Assembly (NCBI RefSeq): GCF_010993745.1
Contig: NZ_WOTN01000002.1
Span: 620,001-684,000 of the forward strand
Direction of reading: 5' to 3'
Origin: Fodinicola acaciae
GTDB lineage: Bacteria; Actinomycetota; Actinomycetes; Mycobacteriales; HKI-0501
Length of the DNA stretch: 64,000 bases
Part shown: positions 16,090 to 26,234 of the stretch, one piece after another
Layout: every line of letters begins with the position of its first letter
Numbering within the stretch: position 1 is the stretch's first letter
The notes under the pieces: model-generated
Told to the model about the DNA's origin: nothing
The model's input: the letters and a program-made list of their open reading frames with translations, nothing else
Databases searched by the model: none
Translations under genes and position numbers: made by a program

Positions 16090-17795
16090 GAGGTCCCTCG
16101 GGTGACGACCGCGCGATAGGCGGAGTTTTGCCGCAACAGCGCGTGATGGTTGCCGGTCGCGGAGGTTTTTCCGCCATCCGGCAGGAAAACCACCTCGTCG
16201 GCGGCGCCGGCCAGCAGCGGACTCGTGCTGAAGACGATGGTCGTACGGCCGGCGCGCGCCGCCGTCAGCCGGCCGGCGATCCGGCTTTCGGTGTGCGCGT
16301 CGACCGCGCTGGTCGGCTCCAGGAGGATCAGCACGTCAGGGTCGGCGACCAGCGACCGCGCCAGCACCAGCCGCTGCCGCTGCCCGCCGGAGAAAAACCG
16401 GCCCTGCTCGATGACCTCGGTGTCCAGGCCGTCCGGCAGTGCCTCGACCACGTCCTCGGCGTCGGCGACGCCGACAGCCGCCTCGATGGCGGCGCGGCTC
16501 GCCTGGCCGGTCGGGTCGAGTTCTTCGGCCAGTGGACCGGAAAACATGTGCGGATGCGGATCGGCGAGCAGGATCGCGGCGCGTACGGCGGCAAGCTCCA
16601 GCTCGGCCAGCGGCACGCCGCCGAAACGTACGTCGGCGTCGACGTAACGCGCCAGCCGCTCGGCCAACGCGTCCGCGTCGGCGCGCCGCTCGCACACCAC
16701 CGCGGTGCGCAGCCCCGGCTTGAATTCCGCTCCGGACAAGGCATCCGCGAGCGTCGCGGTCGCCGGATCCGGCATCGGCAACGGATCCGCCGGCGAGACG
16801 ATGTCGCGATCCAGCCGCAGCACCGCGATGATCCGCTTGGCCGCGACCACCGCCTTGGTGAGAACCTCTGCCATTTCCGCGAAAGTGCGCAGCGGCAGGA
16901 CCAGGAAGGCGGCATACGCGTACGCGCTGACCAGTTGGCCGGCGCTGATCTGGCGGTCGAGCGCGAGCCGCGCGCCGAGCCAGGCGATCATGATGGCGAA
17001 AAGTCCCGGCAGCAGGATCTGCGCCGCTTCCATCATCGACGCGACCCTGGCCACCCGTACGCCGGCCTGTCGCACCTTCTGCGAGGCCGTTTTGTAGTTG
17101 CGTACGACCAAATCCTCGCCGCCGATGCCGCGCAGGATCCGCAGGCCCGTCACCGTGTCGGAGGCGATTGTCGTTGTTTCGCCGAAAAGTTTGCGCTGTT
17201 CGGCCTGCCGGCGCTCCAGTGGCCGCATCATCGGGCCGACGATGAGCATCAGGATGGGCGTGCCGACGACCACCACGATGCCCAGCACCGGCGTGGTGAC
17301 GATCATCAGCGCGGCGACCCCGGCGAAGACCAGCACCGCGCCGGCCGTCCGGTTGGACACCTCGTACGCGTCGCCGATGTGTTCCATGTCGGAGGCGGTG
17401 ACGGCCACCACCTCACCGGTGGAGATCCGCCTCGGCAGCACCGCACCGAGCCGTGCCGCGTGCTCGACGACCAGCTGCTCGACCCGGTAGGCGGCGGACA
17501 GCCAGCTGGACACCGCGAACCGGTGCCGCATCGTGCCGGTCGCCGTCTGGATCACCCCGCTCACCGCCAGCAGGCCGACCCAGAACGCCAGCGCGGCCGG
17601 ATCGTGCGCGGCAAGGCCGGTGTCGATCGCCTTGCCGAGCGCCAGCGGCATCGCCGCCGCCGACGCCATCCAGAGCACACCCCAGGTCATCCCGCCGGCC
17701 GAGATCGCCGCCTGTTTGCGCCACATCCACAACAGAAAAACCGCCGGCGAGCTCAGCGGCGGCCGGCCGGCGTCGGCGTGGGGGAAGGTGCGCAC
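16086..17795 (-). CDS. ABC exporter half with degenerate ATPase domain
   Basis: This 569-residue protein has six membrane helices, then a reduced nucleotide-binding domain. Where Walker A should be it reads AVVCERRADADAL, with no GxxGxGKS/T (about residue 368). Walker B is VLILLEPTSAVD, lacking the usual Asp before Glu. The H-loop is replaced by IVFSTSP. The signature FSGGQRQRL is intact (about 467). This complements the next gene exactly, as in asymmetric exporters of the TM287/288 type. The GTG at 17795 has no ribosome site but follows TAGCGT, so a leaderless transcript is possible. Confidence 0.85.
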   Translation of the reverse strand: MRTFPHADAGRPPLSSPAVFLLWMWRKQAAISAGGMTWGVLWMASAAAMPLALGKAIDTGLAAHDPAALAFWVGLLAVSGVIQTATGTMRHRFAVSSWLSAAYRVEQLVVEHAARLGAVLPRRISTGEVVAVTASDMEHIGDAYEVSNRTAGAVLVFAGVAALMIVTTPVLGIVVVVGTPILMLIVGPMMRPLERRQAEQRKLFGETTTIASDTVTGLRILRGIGGEDLVVRNYKTASQKVRQAGVRVARVASMMEAAQILLPGLFAIMIAWLGARLALDRQISAGQLVSAYAYAAFLVLPLRTFAEMAEVLTKAVVAAKRIIAVLRLDRDIVSPADPLPMPDPATATLADALSGAEFKPGLRTAVVCERRADADALAERLARYVDADVRFGGVPLAELELAAVRAAILLADPHPHMFSGPLAEELDPTGQASRAAIEAAVGVADAEDVVEALPDGLDTEVIEQGRFFSGGQRQRLVLARSLVADPDVLILLEPTSAVDAHTESRIAGRLTAARAGRTTIVFSTSPLLAGAADEVVFLPDGGKTSATGNHHALLRQNSAYRAVVTRGTS

Positions 17796-18211
17796 GCGTT
17801 CATACGCTACGTCCGATCGCGCCGGCCTCCGAACGATTTTCCGCCCGGTTACCCGCTACGGCGCGAAACTGTCGTACCCCCGTGCCAATCTGGGCCCCCA
17901 CCCAAAACGGGCGGGGGGTGGGTTCGCGTGGCTACTTGTACACGTTCGAAGTTGATCTTGGTGGGCGTACAGCCAGACTTGCGCCAGCCATGATCCTTCG
18001 CCGGGCGAGCGCAGACGGGGGCAGAATGCTGGAGGCCGCTGACGTTTGAACGCGCGCTCGTCGGGGTAACAAGAAAAAACGTCTGTCAGTGATGTTAATC
18101 GAGGCCGGAATTACCAACACAATTTCAAGATCATCAATTCCTGGGTGGACCTGTGTTTATGCGTGGTGAGAATCATTGCGTCTGGTGCGCCATTCCTGAA
18201 AGGCTGGGCGA
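17796..18211. other. Divergent intergenic region with repeat element R1
   Basis: These 416 bp separate the ABC exporter operon from the gene at 18212. They hold repeat R1 (17848-17962), then unremarkable sequence, then an AT-rich stretch at about 18060-18180 that probably carries the promoter for 18212. I see no small gene or RNA in it. Confidence 0.5.
17848..17962 (+). repeat. Dispersed intergenic element, copy R1
   Basis: Conserved blocks in order are GCGCGAAACTGTCGTACCCC; GGGCCCCCACCC paired with GGGCGGGGGGTGGG; TTCGCGTGG; a CTACTTGTA segment; and GTTGATCTTGGT. The C-run and G-run form a hairpin. The same order occurs at 26118-26234, 36598-36712 and 36875-36991. This copy lies 5' of a gene rather than after a stop codon, unlike R2 and R4. 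Confidence 0.8.
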
Positions 18212-18850
18212 GTGACCGACGACGTGTCGATGGGGCCGCTCAGCGAGGAGATCGATCTCGACCTGTGCCTGCTGGGTGACGCGCTGGCCGGCTGGTATCG
18301 CGAGGTCGACGCCGGCGAGCTCACCACCGTCGGCCGGCTGGCCGTGCTCAGCTCGCTCGGCGAGCCACTCGTCGACCGCGTTCTGACCGAATGGCACGTC
18401 GACCGGCTGGCCGGCTATCTCGTCGGCGAGTGGGCCGGCCTGCGGCTGGCGACGCCGATCGTGCTCGTCGAGCTGCTGCACCGCATGGTCGAGCCGGACG
18501 CCGACGGCGAGCCGACGATCGGCTATCTGGCCATCGACGACGCCAACACCAACAGCCGCCACCTGCTCGCGGTCGGTCCGCACGGAGCCGAGCACCTGGC
18601 CGAGATGCTCGGCGTCAGCGCCGAGATCGCGCGGGTCGAGCGCGCCGAGGCCACCACCGGCACGCTGCGGCCGGGCATGCGCGTACGAGTGCTCACCGAC
18701 ATCGAAGGCAACGGCCTCGGCACGGTGTCGCGCGTACGGACGACCCTGCGCGTCGGCACTCCGGAGCTGTTCGTCTACGACGTACGCCTCGACGACGGCC
18801 ACGGCGAGCTGCTCCGCTTCACCGCCGACCGCCTGGAGCTCCAGCAGTAA
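18212..18850 (+). CDS. Unknown soluble protein of 212 residues
   Basis: It starts at GTG (MTDDVSMGPLSEEIDLDLCL) with AAAGG about 8 nt upstream. The first 110 residues are helical and acidic (GRLAVLSSLGEPLVDRVLTE). The end is a beta-rich segment, MRVRVLTDIEGNGLGTVSRV...LFVYDVRLDDG, resembling a small SH3- or CAP-Gly-like barrel. No family was recognised. It stands alone between a repeat-bearing promoter region and the H2 hairpin. Confidence 0.6.
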   Translation: MTDDVSMGPLSEEIDLDLCLLGDALAGWYREVDAGELTTVGRLAVLSSLGEPLVDRVLTEWHVDRLAGYLVGEWAGLRLATPIVLVELLHRMVEPDADGEPTIGYLAIDDANTNSRHLLAVGPHGAEHLAEMLGVSAEIARVERAEATTGTLRPGMRVRVLTDIEGNGLGTVSRVRTTLRVGTPELFVYDVRLDDGHGELLRFTADRLELQQ

Positions 18851-18853
18851 GTC

Positions 18854-18900
18854 CGCATGGTCACCATGCGTGCGTCAGGCGCACGCATGGCGGCCATGCG
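18854..18900. terminator. Hairpin of the GCATGG-CCATGC family, copy H2
   Basis: Arms CGCATGGTCACCATGCGTGC and GCACGCATGGCGGCCATGCG pair except at two or three central positions, with a loop of about 5 nt. It lies between convergent genes ending at 18850 and 18916, so it probably ends both transcripts. Confidence 0.6.
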
Positions 18901-18915
18901 ACCATCACGTTCCGG

Positions 18916-19467
18916 TCAGGCGTTGGCGACAGCGGTCCAGAGGTCGCCGAAGCGCTTGACGAAGCCGTTGGTGTCGACGTCGATGTCGGCGCTGAAGCCG
19001 TCGGCGGAGTAGCGCCAGCGGTCCATGCCGATCCGGACGTACGACTGTTGTTGCATCGTCAGCTTCATCTCCGGAAACCGCAGCACGACGACGTTGAGGT
19101 CGGCGCGCAGGCCCATGTCGTCGGGGTGGCCGCGGATCAGCCGGCGGATCGGGAACGACTTGCCGATCGGTGAGAAGCCGAGGTCGGCGTCCACGCAGCC
19201 GTCGAAGGCCGGGGTGTCCTCGCCGTCGACCCACCAGTGGCCGTCTTCGGTCGCGAACATCGACAGCGGCGGGTGGTGCTCGGAGACGATCGCGACCGAG
19301 CGCGTACGCCAGCCGTAGTCGGTCTCGATCCGATAGCGCAGGTGCGCCGGCCTGCCGTCGATGGGGATCAGGACGACGCCGTTGAGCCGGTGGCCGCTGC
19401 CGTTGATCGCCATCTCGCAGTATTCACTGCTCGAGAAGCGATCGCCGCGCCACAGGATCGTCGCCAT
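18916..19467 (-). CDS. Putative glycolipid-binding family protein
   Basis: This 183-residue protein starts MATILWRGDRFSSSEYCEMA. The run LNGVVLIPIDGRPAHLRYRI, GWRTRSVAIVSE, HWWVDGEDTPAFDGCVDADL, FPIRRLIRG and a late QQQSYVRI...FSADIDVDTNGFVKRF match the order of conserved blocks in the putative glycolipid-binding family (PF06475). That name comes from one Pseudomonas crystal structure; the biological role is open. ATG 19467 is close to a GGGGGCTAGGG site. It is convergent with the gene at 18212. Confidence 0.72.
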   Translation of the reverse strand: MATILWRGDRFSSSEYCEMAINGSGHRLNGVVLIPIDGRPAHLRYRIETDYGWRTRSVAIVSEHHPPLSMFATEDGHWWVDGEDTPAFDGCVDADLGFSPIGKSFPIRRLIRGHPDDMGLRADLNVVVLRFPEMKLTMQQQSYVRIGMDRWRYSADGFSADIDVDTNGFVKRFGDLWTAVANA

Positions 19468-19535
19468 CCCTAGCCCCCAAACGGCCGTGCGAACCGCACG
19501 GCGCAATGAGCCGATAATAGGCGGTGACCGCTGGC

Positions 19536-20807
19536 TCAGGTGGCCGACTTTGGCGTGACCTGCGAAGGATCGGCCGCACCGGACCCGAAACTGACGCCGC
19601 GGGCCTCCTTGCCGACGGCCGCCAGCAACACCACCGCCAGCAGTACCGGAACGATCGTAACGATCAGAGCAAACGGGTACCCATGAGACGTGGCTAATGC
19701 CTGCTGGATCGGCAGGTTGAGCGCCGCGATCAAATTCCCCAGTTGATAGGTCACACCAGGATAAAAGCCGCGAATCTCGTCGGGGCTCAGTTCGGTCAGG
19801 TGAGCCGGGATGACGCCCCAGGCACCCTGCACGACGAACTGCATCAGGAAGGCACCGAGCGCGAGCGCGCCGAGAGTGGTGGAGAGCGCGAACAGCGGCA
19901 CGATCGGCAGGCCGAACAACGCGGCGACGATGATCGTACGGCGCCGGCCGAAGCGCTCGGACAGGCCGCCGAGCAGCGTACCGCCGCAGATCGCGCCGAC
20001 GTTGTAGATGATCGCGACCAGGATCGACTGGTTTGCGGTGAAATGCAGGCCTTCCTTGAGAAAGGTCGGATAAATGTCCTGCGTGCCGTGGCTCATCCAG
20101 TTGAACGCCGTCATCAGCAGGACCAGATAGACGAAGCGCCGCAACACTGCCGGGTTGAGGAAGACCCGGCCGGGGGTGACGTTGGTCTGGCGTACGCGCT
20201 CCCGCGTACGTTCCCACGCCTCGCTCTCCCTGACCTTCACCCGCAGGTAGAGCGCGATCAGCGCGGGGACGATGCTGAAGGCGAAAAGTCCACGCCAGCC
20301 GAGGAACGGGTTGATGACGAAGAACGCCACCGCCGCCAGCAGATAGCCGACCGCGTAGCCCTGCTGCAGCACGCCGGAGTAGAAACCCCTTTTCTCGGTG
20401 GGAATCTTCTCCATCGCCAGCGCCGCGCCAAGACCCCACTCGCCACCCATACCGATGCCGTAGAGCAGCCGCAGGATCAACAGGATGGTGAAGTTTGGCG
20501 CGAAAGCACAGAGAAAACCGACGACCGAATAGAACACGACGTCGACCATCAGCGGTACGCGCCGGCCGACTTTGTCAGCCCAACGACCAAAAACGAACGC
20601 GCCGACCGGTCGCATGGCCAGTGTCGCCGTAGTCAGGAAGGCGACGGTCGTCAGCTCGACGTGCAGCGACTTGTGGATCTCGTCGTAGACGAGCACCACG
20701 ATGAAATAGTCGAACGCGTCCATCGTCCAGCCGAGCAAGGCGGCCAGGAAGGCGTTGCGCTGTTCGGGGGTCAGCCCGCGGGCCTGCTTGACGAGAGAAA
20801 AGGCCAC
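19536..20807 (-). CDS. MFS transporter, SHS (lactate/carboxylate) type
   Basis: This 423-residue protein has about twelve membrane segments. The first block, [19 protein letters not shown], and the loop [14 protein letters not shown] between helices 2 and 3 are typical of the SHS/aromatic-acid group of the major facilitator superfamily. [20 protein letters not shown] and FSGVLQQGY-like segments point to the lactate permease-like branch. It probably imports a monocarboxylate with protons. The GTG at 20807 has no clear ribosome site. It stands alone, with no catabolic genes next to it, so the substrate is uncertain. Confidence 0.82.
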   Translation of the reverse strand: MAFSLVKQARGLTPEQRNAFLAALLGWTMDAFDYFIVVLVYDEIHKSLHVELTTVAFLTTATLAMRPVGAFVFGRWADKVGRRVPLMVDVVFYSVVGFLCAFAPNFTILLILRLLYGIGMGGEWGLGAALAMEKIPTEKRGFYSGVLQQGYAVGYLLAAVAFFVINPFLGWRGLFAFSIVPALIALYLRVKVRESEAWERTRERVRQTNVTPGRVFLNPAVLRRFVYLVLLMTAFNWMSHGTQDIYPTFLKEGLHFTANQSILVAIIYNVGAICGGTLLGGLSERFGRRRTIIVAALFGLPIVPLFALSTTLGALALGAFLMQFVVQGAWGVIPAHLTELSPDEIRGFYPGVTYQLGNLIAALNLPIQQALATSHGYPFALIVTIVPVLLAVVLLAAVGKEARGVSFGSGAADPSQVTPKSAT

Positions 20808-20850
20808 GGCATGACGCTATGGCCCAGATCCCCACATCGCACCCAAAGCT

Positions 20851-21624
20851 TTATTTAAGTGTATTGAGGAAGGTCTCGATCGCGCCGGTGACCTGCGCGG
20901 CGTGGTTGTCGGTCAGCAGCGCGACGCCGTGGTCGGAGCCGGACAGGATCAGCACCTGCTCGGCGCCGGGATGCGCGTCGGCGAGCTTGCGAGTGTCCGC
21001 GGCCGGCGCGTAGCCGTCGTTTTCCGTGGTGATCAACAGCAACGGGCCTTTGAACCGCGCGATCAGCGTGGTCGTCTGGACGGCCTCGGTGTTCAGGTTG
21101 AGCTCGCCGCCGAGCGAGATGACACCGGCCGCCGGCGGCTTCATGTCCGCCGCGTACGCGAGCGAGGTCGCGGCACCTTGCGATGCGCCCATCAGCACGA
21201 TCGAGGTCGCGCCGGCCTTGCGCAGCGTGTCGTACGCGCTGGCGACGATCTCCTTGTACGGCGAGGCCCACTCGTAGATCGCCACGTGATAGCCGAGCTT
21301 GACCAGCTTGCGCGCGTACGGCATCCACTGGCAGATGTCGCCGTCGCTCTGCGGACCGAGCACGACCCCTTTCGGGCCGCTGCCCAGCACCAGCACCAGC
21401 GCGCTCCCGCCGGACGGCAGGTTGGCCACCTCCGGCTTGCCTTCGCCGGCCAGCAGGCACTGCGGCGCCGGCAGCGGGTGGCCGCTCCGGTCCGTCAGGT
21501 CTGGCAGTTTCACGTACGACGGGCTGGGGGAGGCGACCGGCTTCGGAGCCGAGCCGCAGGCGGCGGTCATGAGCAGCGCGGATGCTGCGACGATGGTCGC
21601 TAAGGTCGTTCCGATCCTGTGCAC
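20851..21624 (-). CDS. Secreted lipoprotein, alpha/beta hydrolase fold
   Basis: This 257-residue protein starts MHRIGTTLATIVAASALLMTAACG, a signal peptide with a Cys at about residue 23 suitable for lipidation. The mature part is an alpha/beta hydrolase: LVLVLGSGPKGVVLG strand, nucleophile elbow GASQGA (Ser), LLLITTENDGYAPAADT for the acid, and SGSDHGV for the His. It resembles dienelactone hydrolase-like esterases. It acts outside the membrane. It faces guaA divergently across 60 bp. The substrate is unknown. Confidence 0.78.
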   Translation of the reverse strand: MHRIGTTLATIVAASALLMTAACGSAPKPVASPSPSYVKLPDLTDRSGHPLPAPQCLLAGEGKPEVANLPSGGSALVLVLGSGPKGVVLGPQSDGDICQWMPYARKLVKLGYHVAIYEWASPYKEIVASAYDTLRKAGATSIVLMGASQGAATSLAYAADMKPPAAGVISLGGELNLNTEAVQTTTLIARFKGPLLLITTENDGYAPAADTRKLADAHPGAEQVLILSGSDHGVALLTDNHAAQVTGAIETFLNTLK

Positions 21625-21684
21625 CGCCGCAGAATAGACTCGGCTCCACCGGCCTGACCGGCCATTTGAAAGGATTTGAAAGTC

Positions 21685-23262
<1,578 letters not shown>

Positions 23263-23290
23263 CCGCACCCCGGCCGTTACCGGCGGGTAA

Positions 23291-23310
23291 CGACGCAATC
23301 GGATTCCGAT
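23291..23310 (+). promoter_or_regulatory. 20-bp motif shared with the mdh promoter region
   Basis: CGACGCAATCGGATTCCGAT occurs here 73 bp before the xylulokinase start, and again at 55735-55754 before mdh. ATCGGATTCCGAT is a perfect palindrome. A regulator binding site is likely; the factor is unknown. Confidence 0.5.
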
Positions 23311-23382
23311 CGAGTCGTCGCTGGCCCGTTGACCTGCAGTTCTGTCATAAGAAGTGACAATCGGACACAGGGAGGCCGACAA

Positions 23383-24774
23383 GTGACGCTGGTAGCCGGT
23401 GTCGACAGCTCCACCCAGTCGACCAAGGTCGTCGTGGTCGACGCCGCCGACGGCCGGATCGTCCGCACCGGCGGCGCGCCGCATCCGGACGGCACCGAGG
23501 TGAGCCCGCAGGCCTGGTGGCAGGCGTTCACGACCGCGGTCGGCGACGGCCTGCTCGACGGCGTCGAGGCGATCGCGGTGGCGGCGCAGCAGCACGGCAT
23601 GGTCACGCTCGACGCGGCCGGCGAGGTGGTACGCCCGGCGCTGCTCTGGAACGACCTGCGCTCCGCGCCCGCGGCGGCCGACCTGATCGCCGAGCTCGGC
23701 GGTCCCGACAGGTGGGCCGCCGCGACCGGGTCCGTACCGGTGGCCAGCTTCACCGTCACCAAGCTGCGCTGGCTGCGCCGCCACCAGCCGGAGCTGGCCG
23801 ACCGGGTCGCCGCGGTGCTGCTGCCGCACGACTGGCTCACCATGCGGCTGAGCGGCGGCGAGCGGGTCACCGACCGCGGGGACGCCTCCGGCACCGGCTA
23901 TTTCGATCCCGCGACCTCGACCTACCGGCCGGAGATCCTGGAGCTCGCCTTCGGCAGCCGGCCGGAGGTGCCGCGGCTGGCCGCGCCAGGCGAGGCGGTC
24001 GGCCGTACGCCCCAAGGCGCGGTGATCGGCGCCGGCACCGGCGACAACATGGGCGCTGCGCTGGGGCTTGGCCTGCGCACTGGCGACGTCGTCGTCTCCA
24101 TCGGCACTTCCGGCACGGTGTTCGCGGTCGCCGAGCATCCCACCGCTGACGCGTCCGGCGCGGTGGCCGGCTTCGCCGACGCGACGGGCCGCTATCTGCC
24201 ACTGGTCTGCACGCTCAACGCGGCGCGCGTGCTCGGCGCCGGCCGCGAGCTGCTCGGCGTCGAGCCGGCCGAGTTCGACGCGCTGGCGCTGGCCGGCCCG
24301 TCCGGCGCCGGAGGCCTGACCCTGGTGCCGTATCTGGAAGGCGAACGCACGCCCAACCTGCCGTCCGCCTCCGGCCGGCTGGTCGGGCTGCGGCTGGCGA
24401 ACACGACACGCGAACATCTGGCGCGTGCGTTCGTGGAGGGGATGCTGTGCGGCCTCGCCGATGGTCTGGACGCGTTGCGTGCGCAGGGCGTACGGCCTGG
24501 TCGCGTGCTGCTGACCGGAGGTGCCGCGCGGTCGGCGGCCGTACAGCGGATCGCCGGCGAGCTGTTCGACGTACCGGTCGAGGTGCCCGAGCCGGCCGAG
24601 TACGTGGCGGTGGGCGCGGCGCGGCAGGCCGCGTGGGCCTTGTCCGGCGCCGAGGCGCCGCCGGACTGGACCATCCAGTCGCGTGCCGTCGAGGCGACGG
24701 CCGGTGCCGCCGGCGAGGTGCGGGCCGCGTACGCGGCGGCGCGCGACCACCTGGCCGCTGAGTTGCCGGACTGA
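23383..24774 (+). CDS. xylB: Xylulokinase (FGGY kinase)
   Basis: This 463-residue kinase phosphorylates D-xylulose to xylulose 5-phosphate for the pentose phosphate pathway. The N-terminal FGGY domain starts [18 protein letters not shown] and has QQHGMVTLD and [13 protein letters not shown], where the Asp is catalytic in the family. The C-terminal domain has [24 protein letters not shown] and [18 protein letters not shown], which bind ATP. GTG 23383 follows GGAGG at 7 nt. No xylose isomerase or transporter is adjacent. Other pentulose kinases of the same family cannot be fully excluded. Confidence 0.88.
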   Translation: MTLVAGVDSSTQSTKVVVVDAADGRIVRTGGAPHPDGTEVSPQAWWQAFTTAVGDGLLDGVEAIAVAAQQHGMVTLDAAGEVVRPALLWNDLRSAPAAADLIAELGGPDRWAAATGSVPVASFTVTKLRWLRRHQPELADRVAAVLLPHDWLTMRLSGGERVTDRGDASGTGYFDPATSTYRPEILELAFGSRPEVPRLAAPGEAVGRTPQGAVIGAGTGDNMGAALGLGLRTGDVVVSIGTSGTVFAVAEHPTADASGAVAGFADATGRYLPLVCTLNAARVLGAGRELLGVEPAEFDALALAGPSGAGGLTLVPYLEGERTPNLPSASGRLVGLRLANTTREHLARAFVEGMLCGLADGLDALRAQGVRPGRVLLTGGAARSAAVQRIAGELFDVPVEVPEPAEYVAVGAARQAAWALSGAEAPPDWTIQSRAVEATAGAAGEVRAAYAAARDHLAAELPD

Positions 24775-24852
24775 TCCGCAAGGTCATCCGCGCGGCGATC
24801 CGGTGTCGATTAGGTGATCGGTCCGTTACGTCCCGCCTACTTGATCGTGCGA

Positions 24853-24870
24853 GAGTCCGATTTCGGACTC
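24853..24870. promoter_or_regulatory. Palindrome GAGTCCGA-tt-TCGGACTC
   Basis: An 8-bp-arm perfect inverted repeat lies 79 bp after xylB and 128 bp before pssA. It could end xylB transcription or be an operator for pssA. The remaining intergenic sequence shows nothing else clear. Confidence 0.3.
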
Positions 24871-24997
24871 TTCCCGCGGAGTGAATCGCGGGTCCACCGG
24901 GTACGGAAGATCAACCCGGTATGGCATGGTGGTCATTCGCACCCGGGAGTCCCGCCGACCGGCGGATAACGTGACGAACCCGGGCAGGAGGACGTAA

Positions 24998-25972
24998 GTG
25001 CAAGCACGACCCTGGCGTCGGGGCACCGTCGACCGTCCCCGACCACTGGGCCGGCGGTGGCGGCGGGGGCTGCGTCAAGGCGGCGTACTGGCGCGGCGGG
25101 TGCTGATCCGCCGGCCGGGCTCCGGACGTGCGTTCAGCTGGAACTTCATGTCACCGCGCGGCCGCTCGACGGTCCTCGAACGTGCCGCGGACGCGGCCGT
25201 GGAGGCGCCGCCGAGCAAGCCGAAGAAGGTGCTGCCGGAGGCCGATGCGCCGGTGGTCGTACCACTGCTTCCCGGGCCACAGACGCTGACCCGCAAGATC
25301 AGCTTCCTGGCCGTCACGGCCTGCTCGATCGCCAGCCTGGTCTTCGGTACGAGCGCCGTGCTGGTCGCCTTCAACGGCCTGCCGCGGCTCGCCGCGATGC
25401 TGCTGATCGGCTCGGTCATCTGCGACGGTCTGGACGGGCCGATGGCGCGCAAGTTCGGCGTCGCGACGCCGTTCGGTGCACAGCTGGACTCGCTGGTCGA
25501 CATGTGCTCCTTCGGCGTGGCCGCGCCGGTGATCTGCTACGTGTGGCTGACCCAGGCCGGCGCGCCGGTCCTCCTGGTCGGCCCGGCCTGCCTGGCCGTC
25601 GCCGCCGGTGCGGCGCTGCGGCTGGCCAGGTTCAACGTGTCGCCGAAGAACTCGGCGTACTTCTGCGGCGTACCGACCACCCTGGCCGCCGGCATCCTCG
25701 CCGTCTTCGCGCTGCTGGTGCAGCACCCGGCGTCGATGTGGTGGCTGTCGCTGCTGGTCATGATGCTGGCGATCCTGATGGTCAGCACGTTCCCGTACGC
25801 GAAGCTGGCGCGCGTACTGCGGCTGCCGCCGTGGCTGTGGCTGGCGGTCGTGGCCGGCGCGGTGCTGGTGGATGTCACGGTGACGTTCATCGCGCTGGTG
25901 ACGGTGTATCTGGTGTCAGGTCCGGTGCTCTGGATGCGGCAGCACCACCAACGCGCTGCCGCCGCTCGCTAG
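24998..25972 (+). CDS. pssA: CDP-diacylglycerol-serine O-phosphatidyltransferase
   Basis: This 324-residue membrane enzyme makes phosphatidylserine from CDP-diacylglycerol and serine. The CDP-alcohol phosphatidyltransferase motif D-x2-DG-x2-AR-x8-G-x3-D-x3-D is complete as DGLDGPMARKFGVATPFGAQ followed by LDSLVD (about residues 145-172). Six or more hydrophobic helices follow. The first 90 residues are basic and poorly conserved-looking; GTG 24998 has AGGAGGA upstream, though an ATG at about 25149 (MSPRGRSTVLER) would give a more usual length. The psd gene is next but on the opposite strand, with tandem repeats and element R2 between, whereas these two are normally co-directional. Confidence 0.88.
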   Translation: MQARPWRRGTVDRPRPLGRRWRRGLRQGGVLARRVLIRRPGSGRAFSWNFMSPRGRSTVLERAADAAVEAPPSKPKKVLPEADAPVVVPLLPGPQTLTRKISFLAVTACSIASLVFGTSAVLVAFNGLPRLAAMLLIGSVICDGLDGPMARKFGVATPFGAQLDSLVDMCSFGVAAPVICYVWLTQAGAPVLLVGPACLAVAAGAALRLARFNVSPKNSAYFCGVPTTLAAGILAVFALLVQHPASMWWLSLLVMMLAILMVSTFPYAKLARVLRLPPWLWLAVVAGAVLVDVTVTFIALVTVYLVSGPVLWMRQHHQRAAAAR

Positions 25973-25987
25973 TCGCTGTTTGCGCCT

Positions 25988-26111
25988 GGCTTGGCCGCGC
26001 GGCCACCCTACGTGCGGCGGCTTGGCCGCGGGGTGACCCTACGTGCGCTGGCCGCGCGTAGGGCCACCTTGCGTGCGGCGGTTTGGTCGTAGGGCGACCC
26101 TGCGTGCGTCT
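25988..26111. repeat. Four tandem degenerate 31-bp repeats
   Basis: Successive units follow the pattern GGCTTGGCCGC, then GG/GGT..CC, then CCCTACGTGCG. The first two units have GGCTTGGCCGC and CCCTACGTGCG in register 31 bp apart, and the third and fourth are more diverged (CACCTTGCGTGCGGCGG, GACCCTGCGTGCG). The array abuts repeat R2. It lies between the convergent pssA and psd genes. Confidence 0.6.
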
Positions 26112-26117
26112 CAACCG

Positions 26118-26234
26118 GAACCAAGATCAACTTTCGTACTTATGTAAGTAACCACGCGAACCCACCCCCCACCCGATCTGGGTGGGGGCCAAATTTCGCA
26201 GGGGGGTGCGACAGTTTCGCGCTGTAGCAGGTAA
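26118..26234 (-). repeat. Dispersed intergenic element, copy R2
   Basis: Read on the minus strand it has the R blocks in order: GCTACAGCGCGAAACTGTCG, CCCCCCTG, GGCCCCCACCC paired with GGGTGGGGGGTGGG, TTCGCGTGGTTACTTA, and AAGTTGATCTTGGTTC. It ends exactly at the base before the psd stop codon. R4 abuts the ROK gene stop in the same way. Confidence 0.8.

Noticed and set aside
24775-24997. tRNA or small RNA gene before pssA
   Set aside because: No cloverleaf could be drawn; only a short palindrome and promoter-like sequence were found.
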